A DNA stretch of 64,000 nt from Erythrobacter sp. CCH5-A1 (GCF_001557115.1 NZ_LSKQ01000231.1:62001-126000), one strand, 5' to 3'; positions 47,269-56,939 are shown, numbered from the stretch's first letter. Numbers and translations are program-made. The notes: a model not told the origin generated them from the sequence alone.

Positions 47269-47318
47269 GATAACCTAATGCGCAATGTTTCACGTGAACC
47301 ATTGCCAATCTGGTTATC
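47269..47318. promoter_or_regulatory. 50-bp palindrome with parS-like core (ParB-site candidate)
   Basis: The core TGTTTCACGTGAACCA (47286-47301) matches the parS consensus TGTTTCACGTGAAACA at 15 of 16 positions. It is embedded in a larger symmetric repeat: GATAACC–6–GCAATG–TTTCACGTGAAC–CATTGC–6–GGTTATC, centred on CACGTG, with about 20 of 25 positions paired. It lies between acs and ompW. ParB binding is expected from the core; the extended symmetry is unusual and may reflect another regulator. Confidence 0.7.
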
Positions 47319-47386
47319 GGTTAGACGCTCGCACATGCCCCGCCGGCCGCATCCGGCCAGCGGGGTCACGTGCCATGCCAATGCGG

Positions 47387-48070
47387 TCAGAAGCGGTAGC
47401 TCACGCCTGCGCTGACCAGCCACGGATCGAGCTTGTGCTCGGTCTCGATCGCCAGCGTGTTGCCCACGAACCAGCGCGCGGTGGTGTCGATGAAGTAGCG
47501 CTTGACATCGAGGCTGAGGCCGAACCCCTTGTCGCCCAGCGGCACGTCAATCCCCGCCTGCAGCGCAAGGCCCAGTTCGTTCGAGAGGTTGGTCTCGGTC
47601 ACGCCCAGCGGCAGGGTCGCAGCGCCCGGATCGTCGCTCACCCACAGGAACAGCGCGGGGCCTGCGCCAACGTAAGGCTTCACGCCGCCGAGGTCGAAGT
47701 GGTACTTGGCGGTCAAGGTCGCCGGGATGAGCTTGGCGTCCGAGACCAGTTCGGCCCCGGCCGGAAGCCCCGCGACGGTGTCGACATCGTGCTGGGTGAT
47801 CCCGGCGATGGTCTCGATCGAGATGTTGTCGGTCACGAACCATTCGATCGCCACGGTCGGCGTGACATTGTCGTTGGCCTCGGTCTGCAGGGTCGCGGGC
47901 AGGCCCGGCACGTTGACATTGATGTCGGTGATCGCCCCGTCGGGCGCCACGTAAGTGCCGAGCACCTTGAACTGGATGTCGCCGGCACGATCGCTTTCGC
48001 CGTCCTGCGCCATGGCAGGCGTCGCGGCGAGCGCCAGCACGGCACCGCCAAGCATCAGAAGTCGCTTCAT
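47387..48070 (-). CDS. ompW: OmpW-family outer-membrane protein
   Basis: This 227-aa small beta-barrel protein has a signal peptide (MKRLLMLGGAVLALAATPAMAQ) and the OmpW features IQFKVLGTYVAPDG, TPTVAIEWFVTDNISIETIAGITQHDV, LIPATLTAKYHFDLGGVKPYVGAGP and a terminal VSYRF with final Phe. OmpW proteins form narrow channels for small hydrophobic molecules and are often controlled by FNR in oxygen shifts. A TTGAT-N4-ATCAA box lies 96 bp upstream, shared with the divergent Crp/Fnr gene. The symbol is by family. Confidence 0.9.
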   Translation of the reverse strand: MKRLLMLGGAVLALAATPAMAQDGESDRAGDIQFKVLGTYVAPDGAITDINVNVPGLPATLQTEANDNVTPTVAIEWFVTDNISIETIAGITQHDVDTVAGLPAGAELVSDAKLIPATLTAKYHFDLGGVKPYVGAGPALFLWVSDDPGAATLPLGVTETNLSNELGLALQAGIDVPLGDKGFGLSLDVKRYFIDTTARWFVGNTLAIETEHKLDPWLVSAGVSYRF

Positions 48071-48165
48071 TTTCTTGTCCTCACTGGCAGCAGTGGCCGC
48101 CCTCCGCGGCCCAGGATGGTTGCTGCCTGTGGGGGCCGGATAGCCCGAGGATTGCGCGCGCCTCA

Positions 48166-48179
48166 TTGATCGGAATCAA
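48166..48179. promoter_or_regulatory. FNR/FixK-type box between ompW and the Crp/Fnr gene
   Basis: TTGATCGGAATCAA is a perfect anaerobox (TTGAT-N4-ATCAA). It lies 96 bp upstream of ompW and 39 bp upstream of the regulator gene, so it could serve either and allow autoregulation. Confidence 0.75.
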
Positions 48180-48217
48180 AGACCATTGCGCCCGGGAAGG
48201 CCATTGCGGCATCCATC

Positions 48218-48982
48218 ATGGCGACACTCAGCCCTCTGCCCCCAACCTCTCTGGCGCCCGCTATCGGGCTCGACCAGTTCCGCGCCGCGCTGCCGGACGG
48301 AACGGGCGAGGGCCGCGTGGCCGATGCGCTCTGCGCGCTCGGTGCGGCGGCGCAGCTGGCGCGCGGGCAGGAGCTGGCGCCCGATCCCGAGACCGACCGG
48401 CTGGTGTGGCTCGCGAGCGGCGCGGCCAAGCTGGTCGCGCGCGGGCCTGCGTCAGTCGCGACCGGAGCCCCCGGCGGACAGGTGCTCGCCTTCCACTTCG
48501 CGGGCGATCTCGTCTCGGTGCTGCGCCAGAAGGACGGCGATTTCCGGCTGGTGGCGCTGACCCCGTGCGATCTGGTGATCTTCCCCTCGGACGCTTTTCT
48601 CGACCACGCGCAGGGCGATCCGGTGGTATTGCGATCGGTGCTAACCCGCTCGCTTCAGGCACTGCACCGCTCGCGCACCCGGATGATGCAGATGGGGCAC
48701 AAGTCCGCGGCGGCGCGGATCGCCGATTTCCTTGTCTCGATGGCCGAGCGGCTGGCCGATTGCACGGCCGGCACCTGCGCCTTCGCGCTGCCGATGAGCC
48801 GCCGCGACATCGGCGATTCATTGGGCCTCACGATCGAGACCGTCAGCCGCCAGCTCACCGAGCTGCGCGAGGCCGGGCTGGTCGAGACCGAGGGCCGGTC
48901 GAAGGTCGCGCTCACCGATGTCGCCGCGCTCGCGCGGATCGCCGGGCGCCGGCCCGAACCGGAGGACGGCGGCAAAAACTGA
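48218..48982 (+). CDS. Crp/Fnr-family transcriptional regulator
   Basis: This is a 254-aa regulator with an N-terminal cyclic-nucleotide-like effector domain and a C-terminal helix-turn-helix. The HTH recognition region reads MSRRDIGDSLGLTIETVSRQLTELREAGLVETEG (about 188-222), the FNR/FixK pattern with E and R contacting TTGAT. The four N-terminal and central cysteines of oxygen-sensing FNR are not present in their usual spacing, although scattered Cys occur. It therefore resembles FixK or another member that is controlled by expression or other signals. It sits just upstream of the cco operon. Confidence 0.9.
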   Translation: MATLSPLPPTSLAPAIGLDQFRAALPDGTGEGRVADALCALGAAAQLARGQELAPDPETDRLVWLASGAAKLVARGPASVATGAPGGQVLAFHFAGDLVSVLRQKDGDFRLVALTPCDLVIFPSDAFLDHAQGDPVVLRSVLTRSLQALHRSRTRMMQMGHKSAAARIADFLVSMAERLADCTAGTCAFALPMSRRDIGDSLGLTIETVSRQLTELREAGLVETEGRSKVALTDVAALARIAGRRPEPEDGGKN

Positions 48983-48989
48983 ACCATTT

Positions 48990-49003
48990 TTGATTTCGGT
49001 CAA
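48990..49003. promoter_or_regulatory. FNR/FixK-type box upstream of ccoN
   Basis: TTGATTTCGGTCAA matches TTGAT-N4-ATCAA with one mismatch. It lies 57 bp upstream of the ccoN start, a position suited for activation of the oxidase operon under low oxygen. Confidence 0.7.
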
Positions 49004-49059
49004 ACACACGAGGCACGGGGGTGGGTTAGACGGCCTGCCGACGGAAGGGATAAATCAAC

Positions 49060-50745
49060 ATGGAAACAGTCGTTAAGCGGCTGGGCGTGTGGGCGTGCGT
49101 CCTCATGGCCAGTATCGCCGCCATCGCGCTCACCCCCGATAGCGGGTTCGCGATCCACATGGGGATCGTCGGCCTCGTGACGGTGATCCTGATCCTTGCC
49201 ACGGCCACCAGCTACGATCCGCTGGCGCGCGTGCAGGGGATTTTCAAGATGCCTCCGGGGCCATCGCGCTATGACGACGACCCGATCCGCTGGGGCGTGA
49301 TCGCGACGATGTTCTGGGGCATCGCCGGGCTGCTCGCGGGCGTGTTCATCGCCGCGCAGATGGCTTTCCCCGAGCTCAACATCGAGCCTTACCTCAACTT
49401 CGGCCGGCTGCGTCCGCTGCACACCAGCGCGGTGATCTTCGCCTTCGGCGGCAATGCGCTGCTCGCGACAAGCTTCTACGTCGTCCAGCGCACCTGCCGC
49501 ACCACGCTGGCGCTGCCGGGCCTCGCGCGCTTCGTGTTCTGGGGCTACCAGTTGTTCATCGTGCTCGCTGCGACCGGCTACCTGCTCGGCATCAGCCAGG
49601 GCAAGGAATATGCCGAGCCCGAGTGGTATGTCGACCTGTGGCTGACGATCGTGTGGGTCGCCTATCTCGCGGTCTTCGTCGCGACGATCCTGAACCGGCG
49701 CGAGCCGCACATCTATGTGGCGAACTGGTTCTACCTCGCCTTCATCATCACCGTGGCGATGCTGCACCTCGTCAACAACCTGTCGCTGCCGGTGAGCCTG
49801 CTCGGCGCCAAGAGCTACAGCGCCTTTGCGGGCGTGCAGGATGCGCTGACCCAGTGGTGGTATGGCCACAACGCCGTGGGGTTCTTCCTCACCGCCGGCT
49901 TCCTGGCGATGATGTACTACTTCGTGCCCAAGCAGGCCGGGCGGCCGGTTTACTCCTACCGCCTGTCGATCATCCACTTCTGGTCGCTGATCTTCCTCTA
50001 CATCTGGGCAGGCCCGCACCACCTCCATTACACCGCGCTCCCCGACTGGGCGCAGACGCTGGGCATGGTGTTCTCGGTGATGCTGTGGATGCCCAGCTGG
50101 GGCGGGATGATCAACGGTCTGATGACCCTGAACGGCGCGTGGGACAAGGTGCGCACCGATCCGATCATCCGCATGATGGTCCTCGCGCTCGCCTTCTACG
50201 GGATGAGCACCTTCGAAGGGCCGATGCTGTCGATCAAGGCGGTGAACTCGCTCTCGCACTACACCGACTGGACGATCGGCCACGTCCACTCCGGCGCGCT
50301 GGGGTGGAACGGGATGATCACCTTCGCCTGCATCTACTACCTCACCCCGCGCCTGTGGAACCGCGAGCGGCTCTACAGCCTGCGGATGATAAACTGGCAC
50401 TTCTGGCTCGCGACGCTCGGCATCGTCTTCTACGCCGCGAGCATGTGGGTGGCCGGGATCACCCAGGGGCTGATGTGGCGCGAATATGGCGCGGACGGTT
50501 ACCTCGTGAACAGCTTCGTCGACACGGTCGCGGCGCTCCACCCGATGTATGTCCTGCGCATGGCGGGGGGCCTGATGTACCTCACCGGCGCGCTCATCAT
50601 GGCCTTCAACATCGCCATGACCATCGCGGGCAAGCTGCGCGAGGAAGCACCGATGGGCGAGACGGCACACGATCAGGCCGCCGATCGGCCGCTGCCTGTC
50701 CCCGCCCCCGCATTCGCCAACGCCAACGCCGAACCGGCCGAATGA
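49060..50745 (+). CDS. ccoN: cbb3-type cytochrome c oxidase subunit I
   Basis: This 561-aa catalytic subunit has about twelve membrane helices. Conserved His ligands are visible in [49 protein letters not shown] and [17 protein letters not shown], which hold the low-spin haem b, the b3 haem and CuB. It reduces O2 to water with high affinity. It starts at 49060 after GGAAGGG and is the first gene of the cco operon. The C-terminal Ala/Pro-rich tail is disordered. Confidence 0.97.
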   Translation: METVVKRLGVWACVLMASIAAIALTPDSGFAIHMGIVGLVTVILILATATSYDPLARVQGIFKMPPGPSRYDDDPIRWGVIATMFWGIAGLLAGVFIAAQMAFPELNIEPYLNFGRLRPLHTSAVIFAFGGNALLATSFYVVQRTCRTTLALPGLARFVFWGYQLFIVLAATGYLLGISQGKEYAEPEWYVDLWLTIVWVAYLAVFVATILNRREPHIYVANWFYLAFIITVAMLHLVNNLSLPVSLLGAKSYSAFAGVQDALTQWWYGHNAVGFFLTAGFLAMMYYFVPKQAGRPVYSYRLSIIHFWSLIFLYIWAGPHHLHYTALPDWAQTLGMVFSVMLWMPSWGGMINGLMTLNGAWDKVRTDPIIRMMVLALAFYGMSTFEGPMLSIKAVNSLSHYTDWTIGHVHSGALGWNGMITFACIYYLTPRLWNRERLYSLRMINWHFWLATLGIVFYAASMWVAGITQGLMWREYGADGYLVNSFVDTVAALHPMYVLRMAGGLMYLTGALIMAFNIAMTIAGKLREEAPMGETAHDQAADRPLPVPAPAFANANAEPAE

Positions 50746-50770
50746 CCGCTCGGACAGGGAATCTGACACC

Positions 50771-51541
50771 ATGAGCAACACCGCATCGCAACCGGGCGCC
50801 TTCGAGGGCCACAAGAAGCTCGAACGCAACGTCACCCTGCTCGCCGCGCTTACCCTTGGCGTGGTGGCGATCGGCGGGATCGTCGAGATCGCACCCCTCT
50901 TCTGGATCGACAACACGATCGAGAAGGTCGAGGGGATGCGCCCCTACACCCCGCTCGAGCAGGCGGGCCGCGACATCTACATCCGCGAGGGCTGCTACGT
51001 CTGCCACAGCCAGATGATCCGGCCCTTCAGGGACGAGGTCGAGCGCTACGGCCACTACAGCCTCGCCGCGGAATCGATGTACGACCACCCCTTCCAGTGG
51101 GGCTCGAAACGCACCGGGCCCGATCTGGCGCGGGTCGGCGGGCGCTATTCGGATGCCTGGCATGTCCAGCACCTCAAAGCCCCGCGCGAGGTGGTGCCCG
51201 AGAGCATCATGCCGAGCTACGCCTTCCTTGCCGAGAACGAGCTCCACGTCGCCGATCCGGCCGCGAACCTCGCCTCGCTCCGGGCGGTGGGCGTGCCCTA
51301 TTCGGACAAGGACATCGCGCGCGCCGAGGCCGATCTGGAAGCGCAAGCCAACCCCGAGGCCGATGCGGGCGACCTCGCCAAGCGCTACCCCAAGGCGCAG
51401 ATCCGCGACTTCGACGGCGATCCGAGCCGCGTGACCGAGATGGATGCGCTGGTCGCCTACCTCCAGATGCTCGGCACGCTGGTCGACGTGAACTCAGCCG
51501 CCGCGCAAGAAGAACTCACCAAGGCGGAGGCGGGCCGATGA
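50771..51541 (+). CDS. ccoO: cbb3-type cytochrome c oxidase subunit II
   Basis: This 256-aa membrane-anchored monohaem cytochrome c has one N-terminal helix ([23 protein letters not shown]) and the haem motif CYVCH (75-79) with SQMIRPF; a distal Met is likely in [10 protein letters not shown]. It passes electrons from CcoP to CcoN. Its stop overlaps the ccoQ start by ATGA. Length and motif are standard. Confidence 0.97.
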   Translation: MSNTASQPGAFEGHKKLERNVTLLAALTLGVVAIGGIVEIAPLFWIDNTIEKVEGMRPYTPLEQAGRDIYIREGCYVCHSQMIRPFRDEVERYGHYSLAAESMYDHPFQWGSKRTGPDLARVGGRYSDAWHVQHLKAPREVVPESIMPSYAFLAENELHVADPAANLASLRAVGVPYSDKDIARAEADLEAQANPEADAGDLAKRYPKAQIRDFDGDPSRVTEMDALVAYLQMLGTLVDVNSAAAQEELTKAEAGR

Positions 51542-51699
51542 GCCTCTACACCGCCTTGCGCCACTTCGCGGACAGCTACGGCCTGGCGGTGATCTGCGCG
51601 CTCTATCTGACCCTGTGCCTGTGGCACTTCCGTCCGGGCGCGCGGCGCTTCGTGGCAGATGCCAAGCACTCGATTTTCAGGGATGACGACCATGACTAA
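51538..51699 (+). CDS. ccoQ: cbb3-type cytochrome oxidase subunit CcoQ
   Basis: This 53-aa small membrane protein ([20 protein letters not shown]) has one helix and ends with [10 protein letters not shown]. CcoQ stabilises the oxidase. The start overlaps ccoO by 4 bp and the stop overlaps ccoP by 8 bp, so it is translationally linked to both. Confidence 0.93.
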   Translation: MSLYTALRHFADSYGLAVICALYLTLCLWHFRPGARRFVADAKHSIFRDDDHD

Positions 51700-52594
51700 A
51701 CGCATCGACGAGCCCACCGGCACCGAATTCGTCGGCCACGAATGGGACGGGATCGAGGAGCTCAACACGCCCCTTCCCCGCTGGTGGCTATACACCTTCT
51801 ACGCGACGATCCTGTTCGCGATTGTCTACGTCGTGCTCTACCCGGCCTGGCCGCTGCTCGACCGGGCGACGGCGGGCACATTGGGCTGGTCGAGCCGGGG
51901 CGATCTCGCCGCCGAGATGCGTGCCGCCGATGCCGCGCGCGCCGGGGTGGTGGCGAAGATCGCCGCGACCCCGATCGAGGCTCTGCCCAATGATCCGCAG
52001 CTGATGCAGGCGGCCGTGTCCGGCGGGGCGGCGGCGTTCAGGGTCAATTGCGTCCAGTGCCACGGCGCGGGCGCGGCGGGATCGCCGGGCTACCCCAACC
52101 TCAATGATGACGACTGGATCTGGGGCGGCACCCTCACCGAGATCGAATACACCCTCAACCACGGCATCCGCTGGGATGCGGCGGCCGAGACGCGGAGCAA
52201 CTTCATGCCCGCGTTCGAGGGCAGCTTCGATGCCGGGCAGGTGAATGCGCTTGCCGGTCACGTCCTGTCGCTTTCCGGCAAGGGCAAGCCGAACCCGGTC
52301 GGCGCGCAGATGTTCGCCGACAACTGCGCGGCCTGCCACGGGGCGGGCGGCGAGGGGCTGCCTGCGGTCGGCGGCCCGGCGCTGAACGATGCGATCTGGC
52401 TTTACGGCGGCAGCGCAACGGCGGTCGGCAAGCAGATCCTCGCCCCCCGCCACGGCGTGATGCCGGCGTGGCAAGGGCGGCTCGATCCGATGACGATCAA
52501 GATGCTTGCAGCCTACGTGCATTCGCGCGGCGGCGGGCAGGATCCCGCACCCGCTGTCCCCACACCGCATGCGCCGCAAGTCGCCGCCAAGTAG
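51692..52594 (+). CDS. ccoP: cbb3-type cytochrome c oxidase subunit III (dihaem)
   Basis: This 300-aa subunit has an N-terminal membrane region (LPRWWLYTFYATILFAIVYVVLYPAWP) and two periplasmic cytochrome c domains with CVQCH (120-124) and CAACH (212-216). It takes electrons from periplasmic cytochrome c. The start at 51692 has CAGGGA upstream and overlaps the ccoQ stop. The Pro/Ala-rich tail is unremarkable. Confidence 0.96.
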   Translation: MTKRIDEPTGTEFVGHEWDGIEELNTPLPRWWLYTFYATILFAIVYVVLYPAWPLLDRATAGTLGWSSRGDLAAEMRAADAARAGVVAKIAATPIEALPNDPQLMQAAVSGGAAAFRVNCVQCHGAGAAGSPGYPNLNDDDWIWGGTLTEIEYTLNHGIRWDAAAETRSNFMPAFEGSFDAGQVNALAGHVLSLSGKGKPNPVGAQMFADNCAACHGAGGEGLPAVGGPALNDAIWLYGGSATAVGKQILAPRHGVMPAWQGRLDPMTIKMLAAYVHSRGGGQDPAPAVPTPHAPQVAAK

Positions 52595-52604
52595 GACACC
52601 GGTC

Positions 52605-54188
52605 ATGGCGCAAGCCGACGAGTTGGATCGCCCCGCGCCCCAAGCGCAAAAGCCGAAGCGCGACTGGGCCGGGGCGCTCGGGGCGGAGGGGGCCAAGGCT
52701 CCCGCGCCCACGGTCGAGGAGAGCGCGGGCTTCATGGGAACCGCGCTCTACGAGGCGGGGCGCACCGTCCACAACAAGCGGATCGACGGGCCTTTCCGGC
52801 GCTTCAAGTGGGCGATCATGGCGATCACCCTCACGATCTACTATGCGACGCCGTGGATCAGGTGGGACCGCGGGCCATACGCCCCCGATCAGGCGGTGCT
52901 GGTCGATCTGGCGAACCGCCGCTTCTACATGTTCGATATCGAGATCTGGCCGCACGAGTTCTACTTCGTCGCAGGCCTGCTCATCATGGCGGGCATCGGC
53001 CTGTTCCTGGTGACGAGCGCCGTGGGCCGCGCCTGGTGCGGCTATGCCTGTCCCCAGACCGTGTGGACCGACCTCTTCCAGCACGTCGACCGCTTCTTCG
53101 ACGGCGACCGCAACGCCCGCGCGCGGCTCGACAAGGCGCCCTGGGGCGCGGCCAAGACCACACGGCGCCTCGCCAAGTGGGCGGTCTATCTCGCCATCGC
53201 CTTCTGGACCGGCGGCGCGTGGATCATGTATTTCGCCGACGCGCCGACGCTCACCCGCGACTTCTGGACTGGCACGGCCGACCCTATCGCCTACGCCACG
53301 GTCGCGGTGCTCACCGGCACCACCTTCTGGCTCGGCGGGTTCATGCGCGAGCAGGTGTGCATCTACATGTGCCCCTGGCCGCGCATCCAGACCGCGATGC
53401 TCGACGAGAAGAGCCTGATCGTCACCTACAAGGACTGGCGCGGCGAGCAGCGCGGCAGCCTCAAGAAGGCGGCGAAGAATCCCGGCGCCTACGGCGACTG
53501 TATCGATTGCCAGCTGTGCGTCGCGGTGTGCCCGACCGGGGTCGACATCCGCGAGGGCCAGCAGATCGGCTGCATCACCTGCGGGCTGTGCATCGACGCC
53601 TGCGACCGGGTGATGAAGGAGACCGGACGGCCCCGCGGGCTGATCGACTACGCGACCCTCGAACAATGCGACGCCGAACGCGCCGGCGCCCCCGCGCGCC
53701 CCGCATGGAAGGCGCTGCTGCGGCCGCGCGTGTTCGTCTATTTCGGCGTCTGGGCCGCGATCGGCGCGGGGCTCCTCTTCGCGCTCGGCACCCGCACCCA
53801 TACCGACCTCACCGTGGCGCCCGATCGCAACCCGCCTTTCATGCTGATGAAGGACGGATCGGTCAGAAACGCTTACACGCTGCGCCTCAGGAACATGGAG
53901 GCCCGCCCGCGCGAGATGGTGCTCGCGCTCGAAGGCCTGCCCGCCGGTGCAGTAATGTGGACCGATGCGGTGAGCCTCGAGAACGCCGCGAAGACGCAGA
54001 CCGTCTCCGTCGATGCCAACGCCACGAAGGTGCTGCGCGCCTATGTGATGCTCCCCCCGGGGACCGCGGGCGACGATGACGGCCTGCCCTTCACCTTCCG
54101 CCTCACCAGCCGCGACGAACAACGCGAAAGCGATGCGCAGCAAACCACCTTTGCCCAACCTACCTCAACGTCGCCGGAGGACAATTGA
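52605..54188 (+). CDS. ccoG: cytochrome oxidase accessory ferredoxin-like protein CcoG
   Basis: This is a 527-aa membrane protein related to FixG/RdxA. It has several helices, WCGYACPQTVWTDLF, CIYMCPWPRIQTAMLD and two [4Fe-4S] ferredoxin motifs (CIDCQLCVAVCP and CITCGLCIDACDR), followed by a C-terminal Ig-like domain. CcoG reduces copper for oxidase assembly. It follows ccoP by 10 bp and overlaps ccoH by 1 bp. The first about 50 residues are a soluble extension. Confidence 0.95.
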   Translation: MAQADELDRPAPQAQKPKRDWAGALGAEGAKAPAPTVEESAGFMGTALYEAGRTVHNKRIDGPFRRFKWAIMAITLTIYYATPWIRWDRGPYAPDQAVLVDLANRRFYMFDIEIWPHEFYFVAGLLIMAGIGLFLVTSAVGRAWCGYACPQTVWTDLFQHVDRFFDGDRNARARLDKAPWGAAKTTRRLAKWAVYLAIAFWTGGAWIMYFADAPTLTRDFWTGTADPIAYATVAVLTGTTFWLGGFMREQVCIYMCPWPRIQTAMLDEKSLIVTYKDWRGEQRGSLKKAAKNPGAYGDCIDCQLCVAVCPTGVDIREGQQIGCITCGLCIDACDRVMKETGRPRGLIDYATLEQCDAERAGAPARPAWKALLRPRVFVYFGVWAAIGAGLLFALGTRTHTDLTVAPDRNPPFMLMKDGSVRNAYTLRLRNMEARPREMVLALEGLPAGAVMWTDAVSLENAAKTQTVSVDANATKVLRAYVMLPPGTAGDDDGLPFTFRLTSRDEQRESDAQQTTFAQPTSTSPEDN

Positions 54189-54643
54189 TGGCTCGCCCGA
54201 TTTCCCGCTTCACCGGCAAGCACATGGCCGCGATCTTCGTTGGCGGCTTCGCCATCGTCATCGCGGTGAACCTGCTGATGGCGAGCATCGCGGTCGGGAG
54301 CTTCCACGGCACCGTGGTCGACAACTCCTATGTCGCGAGTCAGAACTACAACGGCTGGCTCAAGCAGGCCGCCGCCTCGAAGGCGCTGGGCTGGCAGGCG
54401 GTGCCGCATCGCCGCAATGATGGCCGCGTGGTGGTCGAAACCCTCGCCGTCCCCGCAGGCGCGCAGATCACCGGCACGGCGGAACATCCGCTGGGCCTGC
54501 GCGCCGATACGCCGCTGACGTTTGCCCCGCTCGGCAAGGGCAGCTGGGTCTCGAACCAGACCATCGCGCCGGGCCGCTGGCGGTTACGCCTCGCGATCCG
54601 CGCCGGGGACGAAGCCTGGGCAGGGGAGGCCGAACTCCGGTGA
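54188..54643 (+). CDS. ccoH: FixH/CcoH family assembly protein
   Basis: This 151-aa protein with one N-terminal helix (AAIFVGGFAIVIAVNLLMA) matches FixH: SFHGTVVDNSYVASQNYNGWL is the conserved block after the helix, and the rest is a periplasmic beta domain. FixH/CcoH is needed for stable cbb3 oxidase assembly. The ATG at 54188 overlaps the ccoG stop (TGATG), and its stop overlaps ccoI by 4 bp. Confidence 0.93.
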   Translation: MARPISRFTGKHMAAIFVGGFAIVIAVNLLMASIAVGSFHGTVVDNSYVASQNYNGWLKQAAASKALGWQAVPHRRNDGRVVVETLAVPAGAQITGTAEHPLGLRADTPLTFAPLGKGSWVSNQTIAPGRWRLRLAIRAGDEAWAGEAELR

Positions 54644-56793
54644 ACGCGCCTGCTCTCCCCCTTGCCTTTCGCGAAGGCGCAGCCGAGCGCCCCCTCGCCA
54701 CAACCCGGCTGACTGTGCCCGGCATGAAATGCGCCGGCTGCATCGGCAAGATCGAGCGCGAGCTCGCCAAGACCCCCGGCATCGCCGCCGCCCGCGCGAA
54801 CCTCTCGGCGAAGCGGGTCGCGATCAGCCATGATCCAGCGCTGGACGAGGGGGCGCTGGCAGCGGCGCTGCTCTCGCTCGGGTTCGAATCCCAGCCGGTC
54901 GCCGACAACCCGCTCGCCAGTGACGATGCCGAACGCAAGCGCCTGACCCGCGCGCTCGGGGTCGCGGGGTTCGGGATGATGAACATCATGCTGCTCTCGG
55001 TCAGCGTCTGGTCGGGCGCGGACGGGGCGACGCGGGCGCTGTTCCACTGGCTCTCGGCCGCCATCGCCCTGCCGGTCGTCGCCTATGCCGGGCGGCCCTT
55101 CTTTGATAGCGCATGGATGGCGCTGCGGCACCGGCGCACCAACATGGACGTGCCGATTTCGATCGGCGTGATCCTCGCGACGGCGATGTCGCTCTACGAG
55201 ACGGTCACCGGCGGGGCGCACGCCTTCTTCGACAGCGCCGTGATGCTGCTCTTCTTCCTCCTCGCCGGACGCGCCCTCGATGCCGAGATGCGCACCCGCA
55301 CGCGGGCCGGGATCGGCGCCTTGCTCGGCCGCATGGGCAAAAGCGCCAGCGTGATCGGCCCCGACGGCACCGCGCGCCGGGTGGCGGCAGAAGACCTCAC
55401 CCCCGGCATGCTGGTGCTGGTCGCGGCCGGAGAGGCGCTGGCGGCGGACGGCGAAGTCGTGGAGGGCAGCAGCACGCTCGACAATGCCATGCTGACCGGC
55501 GAGAGCGCGCCCGAAAGGGTCGGGCCCGGATCGGTCGTCCACGCGGGCGCGATCAACCTCTCGGCCCCTTTCAGGATGCGCCTGACCCATGTAGCCGAAG
55601 ACACCGCGCTTGCCGAAATCGCCCGCCTGATGGACGAGGCCGGGCAATCGCGCTCGGCCTATGTCCGTATCGCCGACCGCGCTTCTCGGCTCTATGCGCC
55701 GGTGGTGCACGCGCTCGCGCTGCTCGCCTTTGCGGGGTGGATGATCGCCGGGGCAGGCTGGCACGCATCGCTGACCATCGCGATTGCCGTGCTCATCATC
55801 ACCTGCCCCTGCGCAATGGGCCTCGCGGTCCCCGCCGCGCAGGTCGTGGCGAGCGGGGCGCTGATGCGGCGGGGCCTGCTGGTGAAGGACGGGAGCGCCC
55901 TCGAGCGCCTCGCCGAATGCGATCTGGCGGTGCTGGACAAGACCGGCACGCTGACCCTCGGCACCCCGCGCGCCGACGTGAGCAAGCTCGATGCCGAGGC
56001 CCGCGCCGTCGCCCTCGCCCTCGCCCAGACGAGCCGCCACCCGCTGAGCCGCGGCCTTGCCGCCGCGCTGCTGCGCGAGGGCGTGACCCCGGCCGCGGTG
56101 GAGGATGTGAGCGAGGTCAGCGGTGCGGGCCTCCAGGGTCGCTGGCAAGGTCTGGCGGTGGCGCTCGAGAAGCCCGAAGGCGAAGCCGAGGGCTCCCTCG
56201 CCACCTCGCTCAGGATCAGCGAGATCCGGCAGGTCATTCCCTTTGCCGATCCCCTGCGCCCCGATGCCGCCGCCGCCCTCGCCGCGCTCGCGGCCGAGGG
56301 CCTGCCCGCCCGCATCCTCTCGGGCGACCGCGCCGGGCCCGTCGCCGCCATCGCCGCCGCGCTCGGCATTCCCGCCGATGCGGAGGCCGACCCCCGCGGC
56401 AAGCTCGCCGCGCTCGAGGCGCTCAAGACCGCCGGGCACCGCCCGCTGATGGTCGGCGACGGCCTCAACGACGGCCCCGCGCTCACCGCTGCCCACGCCT
56501 CGATCGCGCCCGGCACTGCGTCCGACGCCAGCCAGCAGGCCGCCGACGCGGTGTTCATCGGCGAGGCGCTGATGCCGGTCGCGATGGCGGTCAGGGTGGC
56601 AAAGGCGACGATGCGGATCGTGCGGCAGAATTTCGGCTTTTCCATCGCCTACAACGCGCTCGCGGTGCCGCTCGCGCTGACCGGGCAGGTGACGCCGCTG
56701 GTCGCCGCGATTGCCATGTCGGTGTCCTCGCTGGTGGTGATTGCCAACTCGCTGCGGCTGGCCGGAGCCGCCAAGGAGCCTCTGCCGACATGA
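54640..56793 (+). CDS. ccoI: copper-translocating P-type ATPase CcoI
   Basis: This 717-aa P1B ATPase starts with a GTG. It has an N-terminal HMA domain with GMKCAGC (Cys31, Cys34), eight membrane helices, the copper-site CPC (389-391, TCPCAMGLAVP), the phosphorylated Asp433 in DKTGTLTLG, and GDGLNDGPAL. It moves copper for the CuB centre of the oxidase. The coupling to ccoH and ccoS by 4-bp overlaps supports this specific role rather than general copper export. Confidence 0.95.
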   Translation: MNAPALPLAFREGAAERPLATTRLTVPGMKCAGCIGKIERELAKTPGIAAARANLSAKRVAISHDPALDEGALAAALLSLGFESQPVADNPLASDDAERKRLTRALGVAGFGMMNIMLLSVSVWSGADGATRALFHWLSAAIALPVVAYAGRPFFDSAWMALRHRRTNMDVPISIGVILATAMSLYETVTGGAHAFFDSAVMLLFFLLAGRALDAEMRTRTRAGIGALLGRMGKSASVIGPDGTARRVAAEDLTPGMLVLVAAGEALAADGEVVEGSSTLDNAMLTGESAPERVGPGSVVHAGAINLSAPFRMRLTHVAEDTALAEIARLMDEAGQSRSAYVRIADRASRLYAPVVHALALLAFAGWMIAGAGWHASLTIAIAVLIITCPCAMGLAVPAAQVVASGALMRRGLLVKDGSALERLAECDLAVLDKTGTLTLGTPRADVSKLDAEARAVALALAQTSRHPLSRGLAAALLREGVTPAAVEDVSEVSGAGLQGRWQGLAVALEKPEGEAEGSLATSLRISEIRQVIPFADPLRPDAAAALAALAAEGLPARILSGDRAGPVAAIAAALGIPADAEADPRGKLAALEALKTAGHRPLMVGDGLNDGPALTAAHASIAPGTASDASQQAADAVFIGEALMPVAMAVRVAKATMRIVRQNFGFSIAYNALAVPLALTGQVTPLVAAIAMSVSSLVVIANSLRLAGAAKEPLPT

Positions 56794-56939
56794 CCGGGCT
56801 TGCCTTCCTGATCCCCATCGCGCTCGGCATGGGCCTGCTCGGCCTTGCCGCCTTCCTGTGGTCGATGCGCGAGGGGCAATATGACGACATGGAAGGGGCG
56901 GCCAGCCGCATCCTGATCGACGAGGAGGATGCCCCGTGA
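56790..56939 (+). CDS. ccoS: cbb3 oxidase maturation protein CcoS
   Basis: This is a 49-aa membrane protein (MTGLAFLIPIALGMGLLGLA) ending in an acidic tail (DMEGAASRILIDEEDAP). CcoS inserts haem or copper cofactors into CcoN in other species. Start and stop each overlap the neighbours by 4 bp, extending the coupled chain ccoI–ccoS–small protein. Confidence 0.92.
   Translation: MTGLAFLIPIALGMGLLGLAAFLWSMREGQYDDMEGAASRILIDEEDAP

Noticed and set aside
49000..50916. A 638-codon minus-strand frame across ccoN
   Set aside because: It overlaps ccoN completely; the translation is His/Arg/Asp-rich without recognisable motifs, while ccoN has all haem ligands and operon context.
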